DNA of 64,000 bases, from contig OY969916.1 in assembly GCA_963704535.1 (NCBI GenBank), positions 10,416,001-10,480,000 of the forward strand, written 5' to 3'. Source of the stretch: G963704535 sp963704535 (GTDB lineage: Bacteria; Chloroflexota; Chloroflexia; Chloroflexales; Roseiflexaceae). Under the pieces are notes generated by a model, which did no database searches, was not told the origin of the DNA, and saw only the letters and a list, made by a program, of their open reading frames with translations. Each line of letters begins with the position of its first letter. Positions within the stretch are counted from its first letter, which is position 1. This document shows positions 47,451 to 56,618 of this stretch, piece by piece. A program made the position numbers and the translations under genes.

Positions 47451-49112
47451 TCAACGCCTCACGCGATAAATTTCCATCAGCCCGTACGTCGGGTCTTCGA
47501 CGCGCCCGGCCAGCGTTCCCTGGTGGCGACTCAGCCACCTGGCGAACTGCGCCGGGGTTTGCTCGCCGTTGCCCGCGCTTTCGGCAAAGTACTCGCGCAT
47601 CTGCTGATCGACCAGGACGATGTCCGGCGCCACCTGCTCCAGCCCCCGCTCGAACCCCAGAGCGGATTGTTCATGACCAGGGCTCGCTGCGGCCAGCGGC
47701 ACGGCAAACGAGCGGTAGTCGAAGTCCTCCAGCCCGAACCAGTAGTTGTGTAGGCCGAGTACGCGGGCGCCGGGCGGGATGAAGCGGCGGACCTGCGCGA
47801 TGTAGCTGTAGTACGGCGTCGTCGTCGATGCGGCCCGCTCCAGTGCGGCCACCCGCGCGGCCCCTTCGGCCAGAACGGCAGCCAGGAGCAGGGCCAGCGC
47901 CGGTCGCGCCCACCGCTGCCCCGTACGGCCCAGCCAGGCCCAGCAGGTCACGCCGCCCCAGGCTGCGGCGATGGCGCCAAGCGGGGCGAAAGCGACCGTG
48001 TAATTCACCAGCTTCAGGCGAATCAGGAGCGCGAACAGGAGCGGAAAGACCAGCGCGGGCACGACGACAGCCCGCGCCGAGCGGTCGCCATGGCGCAGCC
48101 CACGCCAGCCGAGCGCGCCGAGCGAGAGCGGCAGCGCCACCAGGGCGCTCCAGAAGCCGGCGCGCAGCAGCATCGCCGGCCCGACCGGGCCAAGCCCTGG
48201 CCCGTAGCGGCGATATTCGGTGCGTAGATTGTCGAGATACCAGCGCGGATTGAGCAGATCAAATCGATCGGCGTAGCCCTGCGTCTGGCCGCGCCAGCTC
48301 TCCAGGTCGCCCAGTACATAGACAAGGTAGGGCGCCCACACCAGGGCGAAGCCCAAGCAGAGCAGGAGGAGGGGCGGGAGGCTTGGTGGCCCCTCACCCC
48401 CTGCCGGCCCGCCCTCTGCGCTTCGCTTGTCTCCCACGCGGGGAGAGGGGGAGAAGAGGTGCGTATCCCAGAGGACCAACAGGATCAATATCGGCAGCCA
48501 GAAGCAGCCGTAGAGGTGGCCCAGGCCGGCGAGACCGGCCAGGATGCCGGCGGCGAGATACCAGCGCTTGCGGCCCTGCTCACGTGCCGACAGGTAGGCG
48601 TGCAGCGCCGCCAGCCCGAACACCGGCACAACCATATCATAGCGCGCGATGCGGGCCATATCGAGCAGCAAGATGCCGCTGACCTGGCTGGCGGTCAGGC
48701 CGGTCAGCCGGGTGGAGAGCAGCAAGAGCACGGCCAGCAACCCGATCCGCGCATCGGCGAACAGCCGGCGCGCGAGATAATAGGTCAGCACCAGGGTTAG
48801 CAGCCCCAGGAGCACGGTCTCCAACCGGGCTTGGAACAGACCCACACCGCCGATGCGGAAGACGCCCGCCAGGAGCAGCGGGTGCAGCGGCATGAAACCG
48901 TAATACCTGCGCTCCATCCCGTAGAATCCGGCAAACAGATCGGTCCCGAACACACCCTCGGTGGCAAACTTCCAGCCGGTCGCGGCCTGCCACGGCTCGT
49001 CCTCGTAGACCTGTGGGACAATCGCCAGGTTGCGTAGCGAGATCGCCAGGTACAGCAGCAAGAGCCCGGCCAGGAGCGCCCGGTGGCCTTGATTGCGGGT
49101 CAGAGCGCGCAT
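47451..49112 (-). CDS. PMT/ArnT-type membrane glycosyltransferase
   Basis: A 553-residue polytopic protein with roughly ten membrane helices. The catalytic acidic motif is in PQVYEDEPWQAATG, the first periplasmic loop of GT39/GT83-type enzymes that use polyprenyl-phosphate sugars. A C-terminal outer domain follows (VRRFIPPGARVLGLHNYWFG). Residues about 220-250 (PSPRVGDKRSAEGGPAGGEG) appear to derive from a CCTCTCCCCGCGTGGGAG repeat read in frame. The ATG at 49112 overlaps the upstream gene's expected stop. Confidence 0.8.
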   Translation of the reverse strand: MRALTRNQGHRALLAGLLLLYLAISLRNLAIVPQVYEDEPWQAATGWKFATEGVFGTDLFAGFYGMERRYYGFMPLHPLLLAGVFRIGGVGLFQARLETVLLGLLTLVLTYYLARRLFADARIGLLAVLLLLSTRLTGLTASQVSGILLLDMARIARYDMVVPVFGLAALHAYLSAREQGRKRWYLAAGILAGLAGLGHLYGCFWLPILILLVLWDTHLFSPSPRVGDKRSAEGGPAGGEGPPSLPPLLLLCLGFALVWAPYLVYVLGDLESWRGQTQGYADRFDLLNPRWYLDNLRTEYRRYGPGLGPVGPAMLLRAGFWSALVALPLSLGALGWRGLRHGDRSARAVVVPALVFPLLFALLIRLKLVNYTVAFAPLGAIAAAWGGVTCWAWLGRTGQRWARPALALLLAAVLAEGAARVAALERAASTTTPYYSYIAQVRRFIPPGARVLGLHNYWFGLEDFDYRSFAVPLAAASPGHEQSALGFERGLEQVAPDIVLVDQQMREYFAESAGNGEQTPAQFARWLSRHQGTLAGRVEDPTYGLMEIYRVRR

Positions 49113-50925
49113 GGCCTACCTGCCGAACTCGGAACAGGGTGTACCCTGACTGCGTATCCAGGGGCACCAGGCCCGGCCCGTCGCGCAGCCAGCGGTAGGC
49201 TTGCTCGGGTGTGTGGTCGCGCCACTGACGTTCCAGGTCCTCCACCACCACCAGCAGGTAGATCGGGCGGCCGCTGTCCACAAGCCCGCGCAGGTCGTCG
49301 GGGACCAGGAAGAAGATATCCTGAACATCCAGGGCGGTGTAGTGCTCAAGCGTCAGTGTGATGCCGAACGACAGCACCTGCCCATCAGCCTGCACCTGCT
49401 GCTCGGCCAGGCGCGTCACCGCCAGATCGGCCTGCTTGCGATCGAGAAATTCGTCGAGGACGCGCTGGCTGTACCACAAGCCGCCGGCCAGGCCGGCCAG
49501 CAGGTAGAGCAGGATCAGCGGGCGCCAGCGCGGCGCCAGCCAGTTCCAGCCCTGGCGCAGGCCGAGCGCGGTCAGGATGACCTCGGCGGGGAGCAGCGCC
49601 AGCGTGAAGCGGAAATTCTGGTAGGGGATGCCGCAGAGGAACCCGTAGATCAGGGCGCCCCAGCCGGCCAGCAACGCCAGCGCCGGCCACCAGCGCCGCC
49701 GGATGCTCAGCCCCAGGCCCAGCAGCAGGAAGGGGGTGAAGAGTGGGAACAGAAAGCGCGGCGAAGCGGCGGCCTTGGCGTAGAACAGCGCCACCGGCAG
49801 CGGGTAGACCGCGCGGCCATCGACGGTCTCGAACGTACTGCGTAGGGCGTTCAGCGGCGACCAGGCGACCAGCCACTGGTGCTCCAGCAGCGGCTCCGGG
49901 AAGGCCAGGCTGAGAGCGATCTGCGGGGCGAGCGCGGCCAGGCCGAGCACGCCGGCGATGAGTAGGTGGGCGAGCGGGGAATTGAGAATTGAGAACCAAG
50001 ACCTGTAGGGCGGACCCTCCGTGGCCGCCCTCCATCGCCGACCCTCCGTGGCCGCCCTCCATCGCCGACCCTCCGTGGCCGCCCTCCATCGCCGACCCTC
50101 CGTGGCCGCCCTCCATCGCCGACCCTCCGTGGCCGCCCTCCAGCGCCGCCCCTCCGTGGCCGCCTGTGGTCGGTGGTCGGTGGCCGCCTGTGGTCGGTGG
50201 CCCGTGGCCGCCTGTGTTCGTCGGTCGTCGGTCGTCGGTCGTCGGTCGGTGGTCGGTGGTCGGTGGTCGGTGGTCGGTGGTCGGAGCAGCGCCGCGATCC
50301 AGTACGCGGCGAAGGGCACGACCAGCAGCCCGTAGACCCAGCGCGTCATCATCGCCCAGGCTAGGGCGCAGGCGGCCAGAACCAGCCAGGGGAGGCGCCG
50401 AGTCGCACCGTAGCGCACGATCGCCCAGGCAGCCAGGGTCGCCCAGAGCAGGGCGGCGGTATCGGACATGACCGTGATGCTCCATTGCCAGAGCTGGCCG
50501 CAGCCGGCCGCCAGCAGCCCGGCGACCAGCGCCACCCAGCGGGCCTCCGCATCCGCCACGCGCGCCTGGGTGAGCAGGTCGCGCGCCAGGGCCGCGGTGA
50601 GCAGCACGATCCCGGCGCCGGCCAGCGAGCTGACGATCTGCCCGGCCAGCGGTGAGCGCCCGGTCAGCGTAAACAGGGCCGCCGTCAGGGCCGGGTAGCC
50701 GATCGGCCAATGAAAGGGCGCCGGCGGCATGCCCCGGCCGATGCGCTCCCAGAGTTGCTGGGCATAGTCGTAGTAGGCGAAGGCATCCTGGCCGTAGAGC
50801 CCGTCGAACTGCCGGCCCAGGATCACGCCCCAGTACAGGATCAGGGCCAGCAAGGCTGGGCCGGCCAGGAGCCACCCGCGAGCCAGAAATCGCCGTTCTT
50901 CGGCGGCGCGCTGCTGGGCGATCAT
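48637..50925 (-). CDS. PMT-type membrane glycosyltransferase with large repeat insertion and run-on C-terminus
   Basis: A polytopic protein starting at the ATG at 50925 (AAGGGG six bases upstream). YGQDAFAYYDYAQQLW and HWPIGYPALTAALF are the outer loop and following helix of the GT39-like class. About 100 residues near 235-320 (49978-50285) are nine-residue repeats ATEGRRWRA and Pro/Thr/Arg blocks from dispersed repeats. The genuine protein seems to end near 49120 (YTLFRVRQV): one skipped base would give TAG exactly where the next gene starts. As written, the frame runs on for 158 low-complexity residues across the next gene. The function is sugar transfer onto the outer face of the membrane. 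Confidence 0.65.
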   Translation of the reverse strand: MIAQQRAAEERRFLARGWLLAGPALLALILYWGVILGRQFDGLYGQDAFAYYDYAQQLWERIGRGMPPAPFHWPIGYPALTAALFTLTGRSPLAGQIVSSLAGAGIVLLTAALARDLLTQARVADAEARWVALVAGLLAAGCGQLWQWSITVMSDTAALLWATLAAWAIVRYGATRRLPWLVLAACALAWAMMTRWVYGLLVVPFAAYWIAALLRPPTTDHRPPTTDRRPTTDDRRTQAATGHRPQAATDHRPQAATEGRRWRAATEGRRWRAATEGRRWRAATEGRRWRAATEGRRWRAATEGPPYRSWFSILNSPLAHLLIAGVLGLAALAPQIALSLAFPEPLLEHQWLVAWSPLNALRSTFETVDGRAVYPLPVALFYAKAAASPRFLFPLFTPFLLLGLGLSIRRRWWPALALLAGWGALIYGFLCGIPYQNFRFTLALLPAEVILTALGLRQGWNWLAPRWRPLILLYLLAGLAGGLWYSQRVLDEFLDRKQADLAVTRLAEQQVQADGQVLSFGITLTLEHYTALDVQDIFFLVPDDLRGLVDSGRPIYLLVVVEDLERQWRDHTPEQAYRWLRDGPGLVPLDTQSGYTLFRVRQVGHARSDPQSRPPGAPGRALAAVPGDLATQPGDCPTGLRGRAVAGRDRLEVCHRGCVRDRSVCRILRDGAQVLRFHAAAPAAPGGRLPHRRCGSVPSPVGDRAPGAANPGADLLSRAPAVRRCADRVAGRALAALHPADRPDRQPGQRHLAARYGPHRAL
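49978..50285 (-). repeat. repeat tract inside the membrane glycosyltransferase gene
   Basis: About five 27-base units (nine codons) are followed by GGTCGGTGGTCGGTGG arrays, with GAATTGAGAATTGAG at one edge. All belong to families seen between genes, yet no stop codon arises on the coding strand. Confidence 0.9.
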
Positions 50926-50963
50926 GAGTTCCCCTTGAGTAGACAGGGTCATCGAGATCGATT

Positions 50964-50969
50964 ATTATA
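50964..50969 (-). promoter_or_regulatory. -10 candidate for the minus-strand glycosyltransferase block
   Basis: TATAAT on the minus strand lies 40 bases upstream of the start at 50925, preceded by TG without spacer. The -35 is weak. Confidence 0.35.
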
Positions 50970-51040
50970 CAGGCGATTCCCGCGCCGATTTCTGAGAGCC
51001 CGTCTGAAAAGGCCGATCTATAGCTCGTAATCCGTGTGAT

Positions 51041-51083
51041 GGAAAGAGGATCTTGAGGGGCTGGTCCTCAAACTCCCCCTTTT
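51041..51083. repeat. GC-rich leader hairpin between divergent genes
   Basis: GGAAAGAGGATCTTGAGGGG pairs imperfectly with CCTCAAACTCCCCCTTTT, 25 bases before the plus-strand start at 51108. Confidence 0.6.
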
Positions 51084-51107
51084 AGACAGCTTCTGAGGCT
51101 CCTGGCG

Positions 51108-52014
51108 ATGGCCGCAGATCTCACACCTCGCGTCAGCGTTATCATTTCCACCTACAATCGCGCCGAGCTAGCCGTTGGAGCCATTCATGAGCATCCTGAA
51201 CCAGTCGTTCCAGGATCTTGAACTGATCGTCGTTGACGATGGCTCGACCGATGATACTGCCGATCGGTTGGCGGCGCTGGGCGGCCTGATCCACTTTATC
51301 CGCCGCGAGCAGAATAGCGGCCAGCCGGAAGTGGCGCGCAACCAGGGCATCGCTGTCGCGCGCGGCGAGCTGGTCGCGTTCCTGGACGACGACGATCTCT
51401 GGCAGCCCGACAAGCTCGACCGCCAGGTTGCGTTGTTCGACCAGGATGAGGAGCTGGGATTCATCTACAGCGACATCTGTTTCCTGTACCCCGACGGCTC
51501 CACCTCCGAGCCGGTTCTGCTGCCGTACCAGCGTCAAGCCGAGCGCTTGTTCGATCACCTGATCACCGGCTGTTTCATTCACCCCAGCACCGTGGTGGTC
51601 CGCCGCGAGCTGGTGATCAAGCTGGGCTGGTTCGATAGCGGCCTGCGTTCCCAGGGCGATTACGATCTGTGGCTGCGCCTGGCCTACACGGCGAAAGCCG
51701 GCTGCGTTCCCGCGCCATTGGCGATCGTGCGCCGGCACCCCTCCAACCTGTTCCGGCAGCGGGAAGTGCTTGACTACCAGAACGCCATCCGCATTTTGGA
51801 ACGCTTGCGCGCGACAACCCCCCTCAGTCTGCGGCGACAGTTGCTCTGCCGAAAGACCATGGCGCGTTGGTCGGCCCACGTGGGGCTGCTGATGGTGCAG
51901 GCGGGCGACCATCGCGGAGCGCGCCCCTATTTTCTCCGCTCCCTACGCTGGAATCCCGCCCAGCGCCGCTCCTGGACCGCGCTCACCCAGAGCTACTTTG
52001 CGGGCGGGCCGTGA
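51108..52014 (+). CDS. GT2 glycosyltransferase with an early frameshift
   Basis: The ATG at 51108 opens MAADLTPRVSVIISTYNRAE, the classical GT2 N-terminus. The family pattern then continues in the +1 frame from about 51178 (MSILNQSFQDLELIVVDDGS), so one extra base lies near 51170-51180. Beyond this, FLDDDDLWQPDKL gives the metal-binding Asp pair and SQGDYDLWLRLAY the acceptor motif. The protein would be about 300 residues. The stop overlaps the flippase start (TGATG). Unless repaired or recoded, translation could only start internally at the TTG at 51175, losing the first strand. Confidence 0.7.
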
Positions 52015-53408
52015 TGGGCAGATACGCTGTGCGGGCGGGCATCGCCTGGTGCGCGGCCGCACTCCGCCGCAACCTTCAGGCCGAGCTTACCCAGCAGACC
52101 CTGACGGTGTTCTCCGGCCATCTGCTGCGGCTGATGCTGGGCTTGGTCAGCAGCGCGCTGCTGGCGCGTAGCCTTGGGCCGGTGGGGTTGAGCGTGTTCT
52201 CGATCATCAGCGCGGCCATGAATATCGGGATCACGGTTGCCGACTGCGGCCTGAGCAACAGCGCCATCCGCCAGATCGCCGGCGACCTGGCGGCCAGCCC
52301 CGACCAGGCCCGCCGCACCGCCGGCATCTACGCCCGCTTCAAGCTGCTGGGCGGGCTGCTGCTGGTCGGCTGCGTCGCGGTCTTCGCCGAGCCCCTGACC
52401 GATCTGCTCAATTTGCCCCCCGAGTCAGGGCGCTGGCTGATCTGGGCCGGCTGCCTGGGATTGTTCGCCACCACCATGAGCGGGATGGTCTCCACGGTCC
52501 TGCACGCCCTGCGCCACTTCCGGGCGCTGGTGATCACCCAATCATTGAATATTGGGCTCACGGTGGCGCTCACGGTGGCGCTCTTTTTCATGGGCCGGCT
52601 GACCGTCCTGCCGGCGCTGCTGGTGGGCGTCGTCACGGCCGCAGCCGCCGCCGGCCTGGGGTTTGTGCTGCTGCCGGCCGGCTGGCGCGCGTCTATCACG
52701 GCCGGCGGTGAGCTGCACGGCCAGGAGAGCCGGCGGCTGTTGAGCTTCAGCAAATGGCTGTGGCTCTCGGCGATCTTGTCGGTCATGTCCTCGCAGCTCG
52801 ACCTGCTGCTGCTGAACCGCTGGCTGGCGCCCCAGTTCGTCGGGCTCTACGCGCTGGCCCTGAACCTGGCCTTCAAAGTCGATATCGTCAACCAGAGCCT
52901 GCGCGCCGTTTTGCTGCCCACGGTCTCGGCCCTTTCCGGCAAGGCCGCGTTTGTCGGCTACGCCCGCCGCAGCCTGGCCCGCAGCCTGCTGGTGGTCGTG
53001 GCCCTGGTCGCGGCGCTGCCGCTTGCTGGCCCCTTCATCCTGGTGGTCTACGGGGCGGACTACGCCGCGTCGATCGATGTCTTCTACCTGCTGATGACGG
53101 TGGTGCTGTTCGATCTGCTCACCGTCCCGTTTCTGCTGCTGGCCTTCCCCATGAACATGCCGCGCCTGATCACCGCCGCCGACGCCGCCCGCGTGGTCGC
53201 GCTGCTGGTGACCGGTAGCCTGCTGATCCCGGCCTGGGGCATGCACGGCGCCGTTCTGGCGAAGCTGGCCGCCGCCGTCGCCGGGGCGCTGGTGATCGGG
53301 CTGGCGATCGTCCTGCGCCTGCGGAACGAGGTGGAGCCGGCTACGGGCATCGCGACAGCGCCCGATACAAGTAGCGCTCCATATCCGCCGCCGCCCGACG
53401 CCACGTAA
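52014..53408 (+). CDS. Wzx-type polysaccharide flippase (MATE/MOP superfamily)
   Basis: A 464-residue membrane protein with 12-14 helices starting at the ATG at 52014. TVFSGHLLRLMLGLVSSALLARSLGP is the usual opening of PST/MOP flippases, and SFSKWLWLSAILSVMSSQLD lies at the start of the second half. The family moves undecaprenyl-linked oligosaccharide units across the inner membrane, so it supplies one export route for this locus next to the Wzt-like ATPase. Its 3' end overlaps the minus-strand GT4 gene by 68 bases, tail to tail. Confidence 0.88.
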   Translation: MGRYAVRAGIAWCAAALRRNLQAELTQQTLTVFSGHLLRLMLGLVSSALLARSLGPVGLSVFSIISAAMNIGITVADCGLSNSAIRQIAGDLAASPDQARRTAGIYARFKLLGGLLLVGCVAVFAEPLTDLLNLPPESGRWLIWAGCLGLFATTMSGMVSTVLHALRHFRALVITQSLNIGLTVALTVALFFMGRLTVLPALLVGVVTAAAAAGLGFVLLPAGWRASITAGGELHGQESRRLLSFSKWLWLSAILSVMSSQLDLLLLNRWLAPQFVGLYALALNLAFKVDIVNQSLRAVLLPTVSALSGKAAFVGYARRSLARSLLVVVALVAALPLAGPFILVVYGADYAASIDVFYLLMTVVLFDLLTVPFLLLAFPMNMPRLITAADAARVVALLVTGSLLIPAWGMHGAVLAKLAAAVAGALVIGLAIVLRLRNEVEPATGIATAPDTSSAPYPPPPDAT

Positions 53409-54483
53409 GCTTCCCGGCGTGCTCGCGCCCGGCCAGCGACATCCGCTGCCGGGCCGGCTGATCCTCAATCAGCGCGCGAATCGCTTCAGCCCAGGGCTCA
53501 ATCGAGCGGGCGGGCAGCAGGAGCGCGGCATCGCCGGCAGCCTCACGAATAGCCGGGATGTCGGAGCTGACGACCGGGACGCCGGCGGCCTGCGCCTCCA
53601 CAACCGCGATGCCGAAACTCTCGTAGTGCGAGGGGAAGACGAACAGATCGGCCGCGCGCAACTCTTGTCGGACGCGCTCGGCCGGGACCGCGCCGAGGAG
53701 CGTGACCCGCGCGGCCAGGCCGCTACGCGCAAGCCAGGTCTGTACGGCCGGCCGCAGCGGCCCATCGCCGACCATGCACAGCCGCAGATCCGGGAAGTCG
53801 GCCGCCAGCGCCTCAAAGATCGCCAGCAGCTCCTGCACACCTTTATTGGCCTCCAGCCGGCCCACGAATATCAGCGTGCGGGCCTCGGGGCGCACGGCGT
53901 AGTGGCTCTCCAGCCATGGCTCGGGGACTCCCGGCACGACCACGCCATGGATGGCCAGGTCGAGTGTGCGCCGCGACCGCTCGGCGATCGTGTCGCTGAT
54001 GGCAACGCGCACGCGGGAACGATCGCGCCGCAGCCAGTTCCAATCGATCACCCCCGGATAATACGAGACGTGCGCCCGACCGTGCTGGGCGCGCCAGAGC
54101 GAGAACATCACCGTCTCAATCTCAAGCAATGACAGGCTGACATCGGCACGGGCCAGCAGCTCGCGCACGCCCGGATGCAGCCGGCAGGCGTAGGCGAACG
54201 AGAGGGAATGGATCTTCAGCGGCCAGGCTGGACGCCGGCGCGCCAGCCGGCGCCAGGCCGCAAGCTGCGCTGGTATGCACGGCACCCACAGCCAGCGCAC
54301 CGGCAGCGCCAGCAGATCGGGCGGCGCGGGCTGGCGCGGCCAGCGGCTGGCCACGATGGTGATCTGATGCCCACGCTCGGCCAGCCCCCTGGCGAACTCG
54401 ATCGCCAGCGTCTCCAGACCGCCGCGAGTCAGGCCCAGGGTGGATAGGACGATGCCGAGATCGAGGGTTGGTGGGGCGTTCAT
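53341..54483 (-). CDS. GT4 family glycosyltransferase
   Basis: A 380-residue GT-B enzyme from the ATG at 54483. LGIVLSTLGLTRGGLETLAI is the N-terminal signature; LIFVGRLEANKGVQELL begins the donor domain, and FPSHYESFGIAVVEAQAAGV is the EX7E motif. It is the last gene of the long minus-strand operon and starts within the stop of the PIG-L gene (ATGA). A longer upstream frame only shadows that gene. Confidence 0.88.
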   Translation of the reverse strand: MNAPPTLDLGIVLSTLGLTRGGLETLAIEFARGLAERGHQITIVASRWPRQPAPPDLLALPVRWLWVPCIPAQLAAWRRLARRRPAWPLKIHSLSFAYACRLHPGVRELLARADVSLSLLEIETVMFSLWRAQHGRAHVSYYPGVIDWNWLRRDRSRVRVAISDTIAERSRRTLDLAIHGVVVPGVPEPWLESHYAVRPEARTLIFVGRLEANKGVQELLAIFEALAADFPDLRLCMVGDGPLRPAVQTWLARSGLAARVTLLGAVPAERVRQELRAADLFVFPSHYESFGIAVVEAQAAGVPVVSSDIPAIREAAGDAALLLPARSIEPWAEAIRALIEDQPARQRMSLAGREHAGKLTWRRAAADMERYLYRALSRCP

Positions 54484-55370
54484 AGGGGCTGCCGCCCGGC
54501 CAGCGCCCGCAGCGCCGCCCGCGCTCTCAGCCCGGCCAGCGCCGAGAATGGGTCGGCCAGCGGGCGCTCGCGGATGCCGCTGAATGGGGAGTGGCGGGCG
54601 CTCCAGTTGCCGGCGGCCATGACCCTGGCGTAGCTCTCGGCCGGCAGTTCCCAGAAGACCTCGGCCGCCGGCAGGCGATACAGCCTGGCCCGGTAGCGGG
54701 CCAACCGTCGCAGCGGGGCCAGCGCGCCGACCTGGGTGGTGAACGCAGCCAGAGCCTGCTCCTTCCGCGCCGCGACCGCCCCGACATCGGCGACCAGGTT
54801 CACCAGGATAGGCGTGAGCGGCACGCCCAGCTCGTAGACGCGCACCGTCTGGCCGGGGCGCAGCAGCTCGGCGAGCAGCCGCGCGATGTGCAGATGCTCG
54901 GGGTGGTAGTCCACGCATGATGGCGCGTAGATGATCTGGGCGTCCTGGAGCAGCGGGGCCAGGCTGGCGCGCGCCCGCACCCAATCCCAACCGCCTTCGC
55001 GCAGATCGAGCCGGACCAGGTCGCGAACGCCTAAGATCCGCGCCGCTGCCGTGATCTCCGCCGCCCGGCGTCGCACGATCACGTGGCCCGGCAGCCCGCC
55101 CGCCCGCGACGCGCCGCCGTCGGTGACGACGATCACCGTCACCGGGTCGCCGGCCTGGAGGTGGAGCGCCGCGACGCCGCCGGCCCCGGCCGTCTCGTCG
55201 TCGGGGTGCGGCGCGACGATCACGACCCGCCCGCCCTGCGGCGCCCACCTGCGCGCCCAGCGCCCCGGCCGGAGCATGGCCCCCAGCAGCACGCACCCGG
55301 CGGCCCAGGTGGCCTCGATGGCCGGGAACAGGAGTTGGCGGGCGAGCCGGCGCGCCAGCTTAGATGACAT
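54480..55370 (-). CDS. PIG-L (LmbE-like) deacetylase
   Basis: A 296-residue zinc-dependent N-acetylglucosaminide deacetylase-like enzyme. APHPDDETAGAGG gives the HPDDE zinc and catalytic motif and DYHPEHLH gives the third zinc ligand. Related enzymes act on GlcNAc-PI, mycothiol precursors or glycan intermediates. Between a GNAT and a GT4, it suggests that an N-acetyl group on a glycolipid is removed and re-acylated. The N-terminal AIEATWAAGCVLLGAMLRP may be a membrane anchor. Confidence 0.88.
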   Translation of the reverse strand: MSSKLARRLARQLLFPAIEATWAAGCVLLGAMLRPGRWARRWAPQGGRVVIVAPHPDDETAGAGGVAALHLQAGDPVTVIVVTDGGASRAGGLPGHVIVRRRAAEITAAARILGVRDLVRLDLREGGWDWVRARASLAPLLQDAQIIYAPSCVDYHPEHLHIARLLAELLRPGQTVRVYELGVPLTPILVNLVADVGAVAARKEQALAAFTTQVGALAPLRRLARYRARLYRLPAAEVFWELPAESYARVMAAGNWSARHSPFSGIRERPLADPFSALAGLRARAALRALAGRQPL

Positions 55371-56454
55371 CGAAGTCGCCCCCCATCGTGAACCAGCGGT
55401 TGGGATCGCGCAGGAGATCGACGGGTAGCTCCGGCGCCAGCGGCACGATCGACACGTCGAAGGCGCCGGGGCCGCCGAGGAACCCGGCCCAGCGGAAGGC
55501 GCCGTAGGTCGGGGTGCGCTCCGGGACTAGCGCCCGCACATCGTCGGCGCCGGCGGCGCGCAGTGCGGCCAGTCCGGCGCGCAGCAGCGCGGCGCGGGCC
55601 GCGCCATCCCCCGGTGCGGTGAAGAGATCGGCGATCCAGCCGATTGCCCGGCCATCGTGGGCCGTCAGCCGGTAGGCCAGGTAGCCGGCCGGCTGTTCGC
55701 CGCGCCTGGCCAGCAGCAGCCGGTACCCAAACCCCGGCGCCTGGCTGTAGCGGTAGGCCACCCAGGCCCGGTCGCGAACGACCAGCGCCTCGTAGTGCGG
55801 TCGAACGGCGGCCCAGAGCGCATCGAACTCCGGGCCGGGCTGCTCGACCGGGCCGACCGCGACGCCGCGCGCCGCCACCCCCAGCACCCGATCCCAGGCC
55901 AGGTTCCACAGGCCGCCGGCCAGCGCCGCCGCACGTAGCGCCGGAGTGGGCATGCGCCACTTGCGTGCCAGGAGCCGCTCGGGACGGAGTGGACGCCAGA
56001 CCCAGGCGGCCTTGAACTGCTCTCGCCATCCAAGGTGGTGGCGGCGCGTGCCCCAGCCGCCGTAGTGCAGGCCGGTCACAAAGGGGACGCCGGCTGCCGC
56101 CCAGGATTGGTGGGCCGCCAGCCCCAGCGCGGTCAGGACGCCTTGGCGCCGAAAGCCGGCCGCCGTCATGACGTCGCAGGCGTGCAGGATGCGGTACTCG
56201 GCGTCGCGGAGCTGAAAGCGCATGGGCGTGCCGGCGTACTGGCCGCCGATCTGCCCGCCGGCGTCGGCCAGCCAGACGGTCGGCGCGCCGATCGGCCAGG
56301 GCGAGTCAAGCACCTTCCAGCGGTACTGGGCGTCGGTCAGCGGCTTGCCGAACACCTCGGCGAACAGGCGAACAAGCGCGATCTCGTCGCCGGGCCGGTA
56401 GGGGCGGGCTACCCAGGTCGCCGGGCTAGCCGGCGCGCTCGTACAGCTCGGCAT
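55360..56454 (-). CDS. GNAT-type acyltransferase
   Basis: A 364-residue protein with an N-terminal GNAT domain: YRPGDEIALVRLFAEVFG, then ACDVMTAAGFRRQGVLTALG, the pyrophosphate-binding motif. A second half (YEALVVRDRAWVAYRYSQAP) resembles the tandem layout of Eis/Acetyltransf_9-like enzymes. The ATG at 56454 lacks a ribosome site. It overlaps the PIG-L start by 11 bases and probably re-acylates the amine that PIG-L exposes. Confidence 0.78.
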   Translation of the reverse strand: MPSCTSAPASPATWVARPYRPGDEIALVRLFAEVFGKPLTDAQYRWKVLDSPWPIGAPTVWLADAGGQIGGQYAGTPMRFQLRDAEYRILHACDVMTAAGFRRQGVLTALGLAAHQSWAAAGVPFVTGLHYGGWGTRRHHLGWREQFKAAWVWRPLRPERLLARKWRMPTPALRAAALAGGLWNLAWDRVLGVAARGVAVGPVEQPGPEFDALWAAVRPHYEALVVRDRAWVAYRYSQAPGFGYRLLLARRGEQPAGYLAYRLTAHDGRAIGWIADLFTAPGDGAARAALLRAGLAALRAAGADDVRALVPERTPTYGAFRWAGFLGGPGAFDVSIVPLAPELPVDLLRDPNRWFTMGGDFDVI

Positions 56455-56482
56455 ACATAAACCAGCAGGTTTTACCACTGTC

Positions 56483-56545
56483 CGTGTTGCGTGTTGCGTG
56501 TTACGTGCGCACTGACACGCAATACGCAACACGCAACACGCAACA
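56483..56545. repeat. CGTGTTGCGTG / ACGCAACACGC array
   Basis: Short units and their inverse in the gap before the radical SAM gene. The same family occurs at 2609, 5940 and 41997. Confidence 0.75.
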
Positions 56546-56618
56546 GAGAATGGCTATATCGATGACAAATGACCCACTAGTGACAGGTTTGGGTTAGGGC
56601 GTGCGTTCACGTTTCAGC

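Noticed and set aside
53341..55296. 651-residue open frame containing the GT4 gene
   Set aside because: The first 270 residues are Arg/Ala/Gly-rich shadow translation of the PIG-L gene. The true start is the ATG at 54483.
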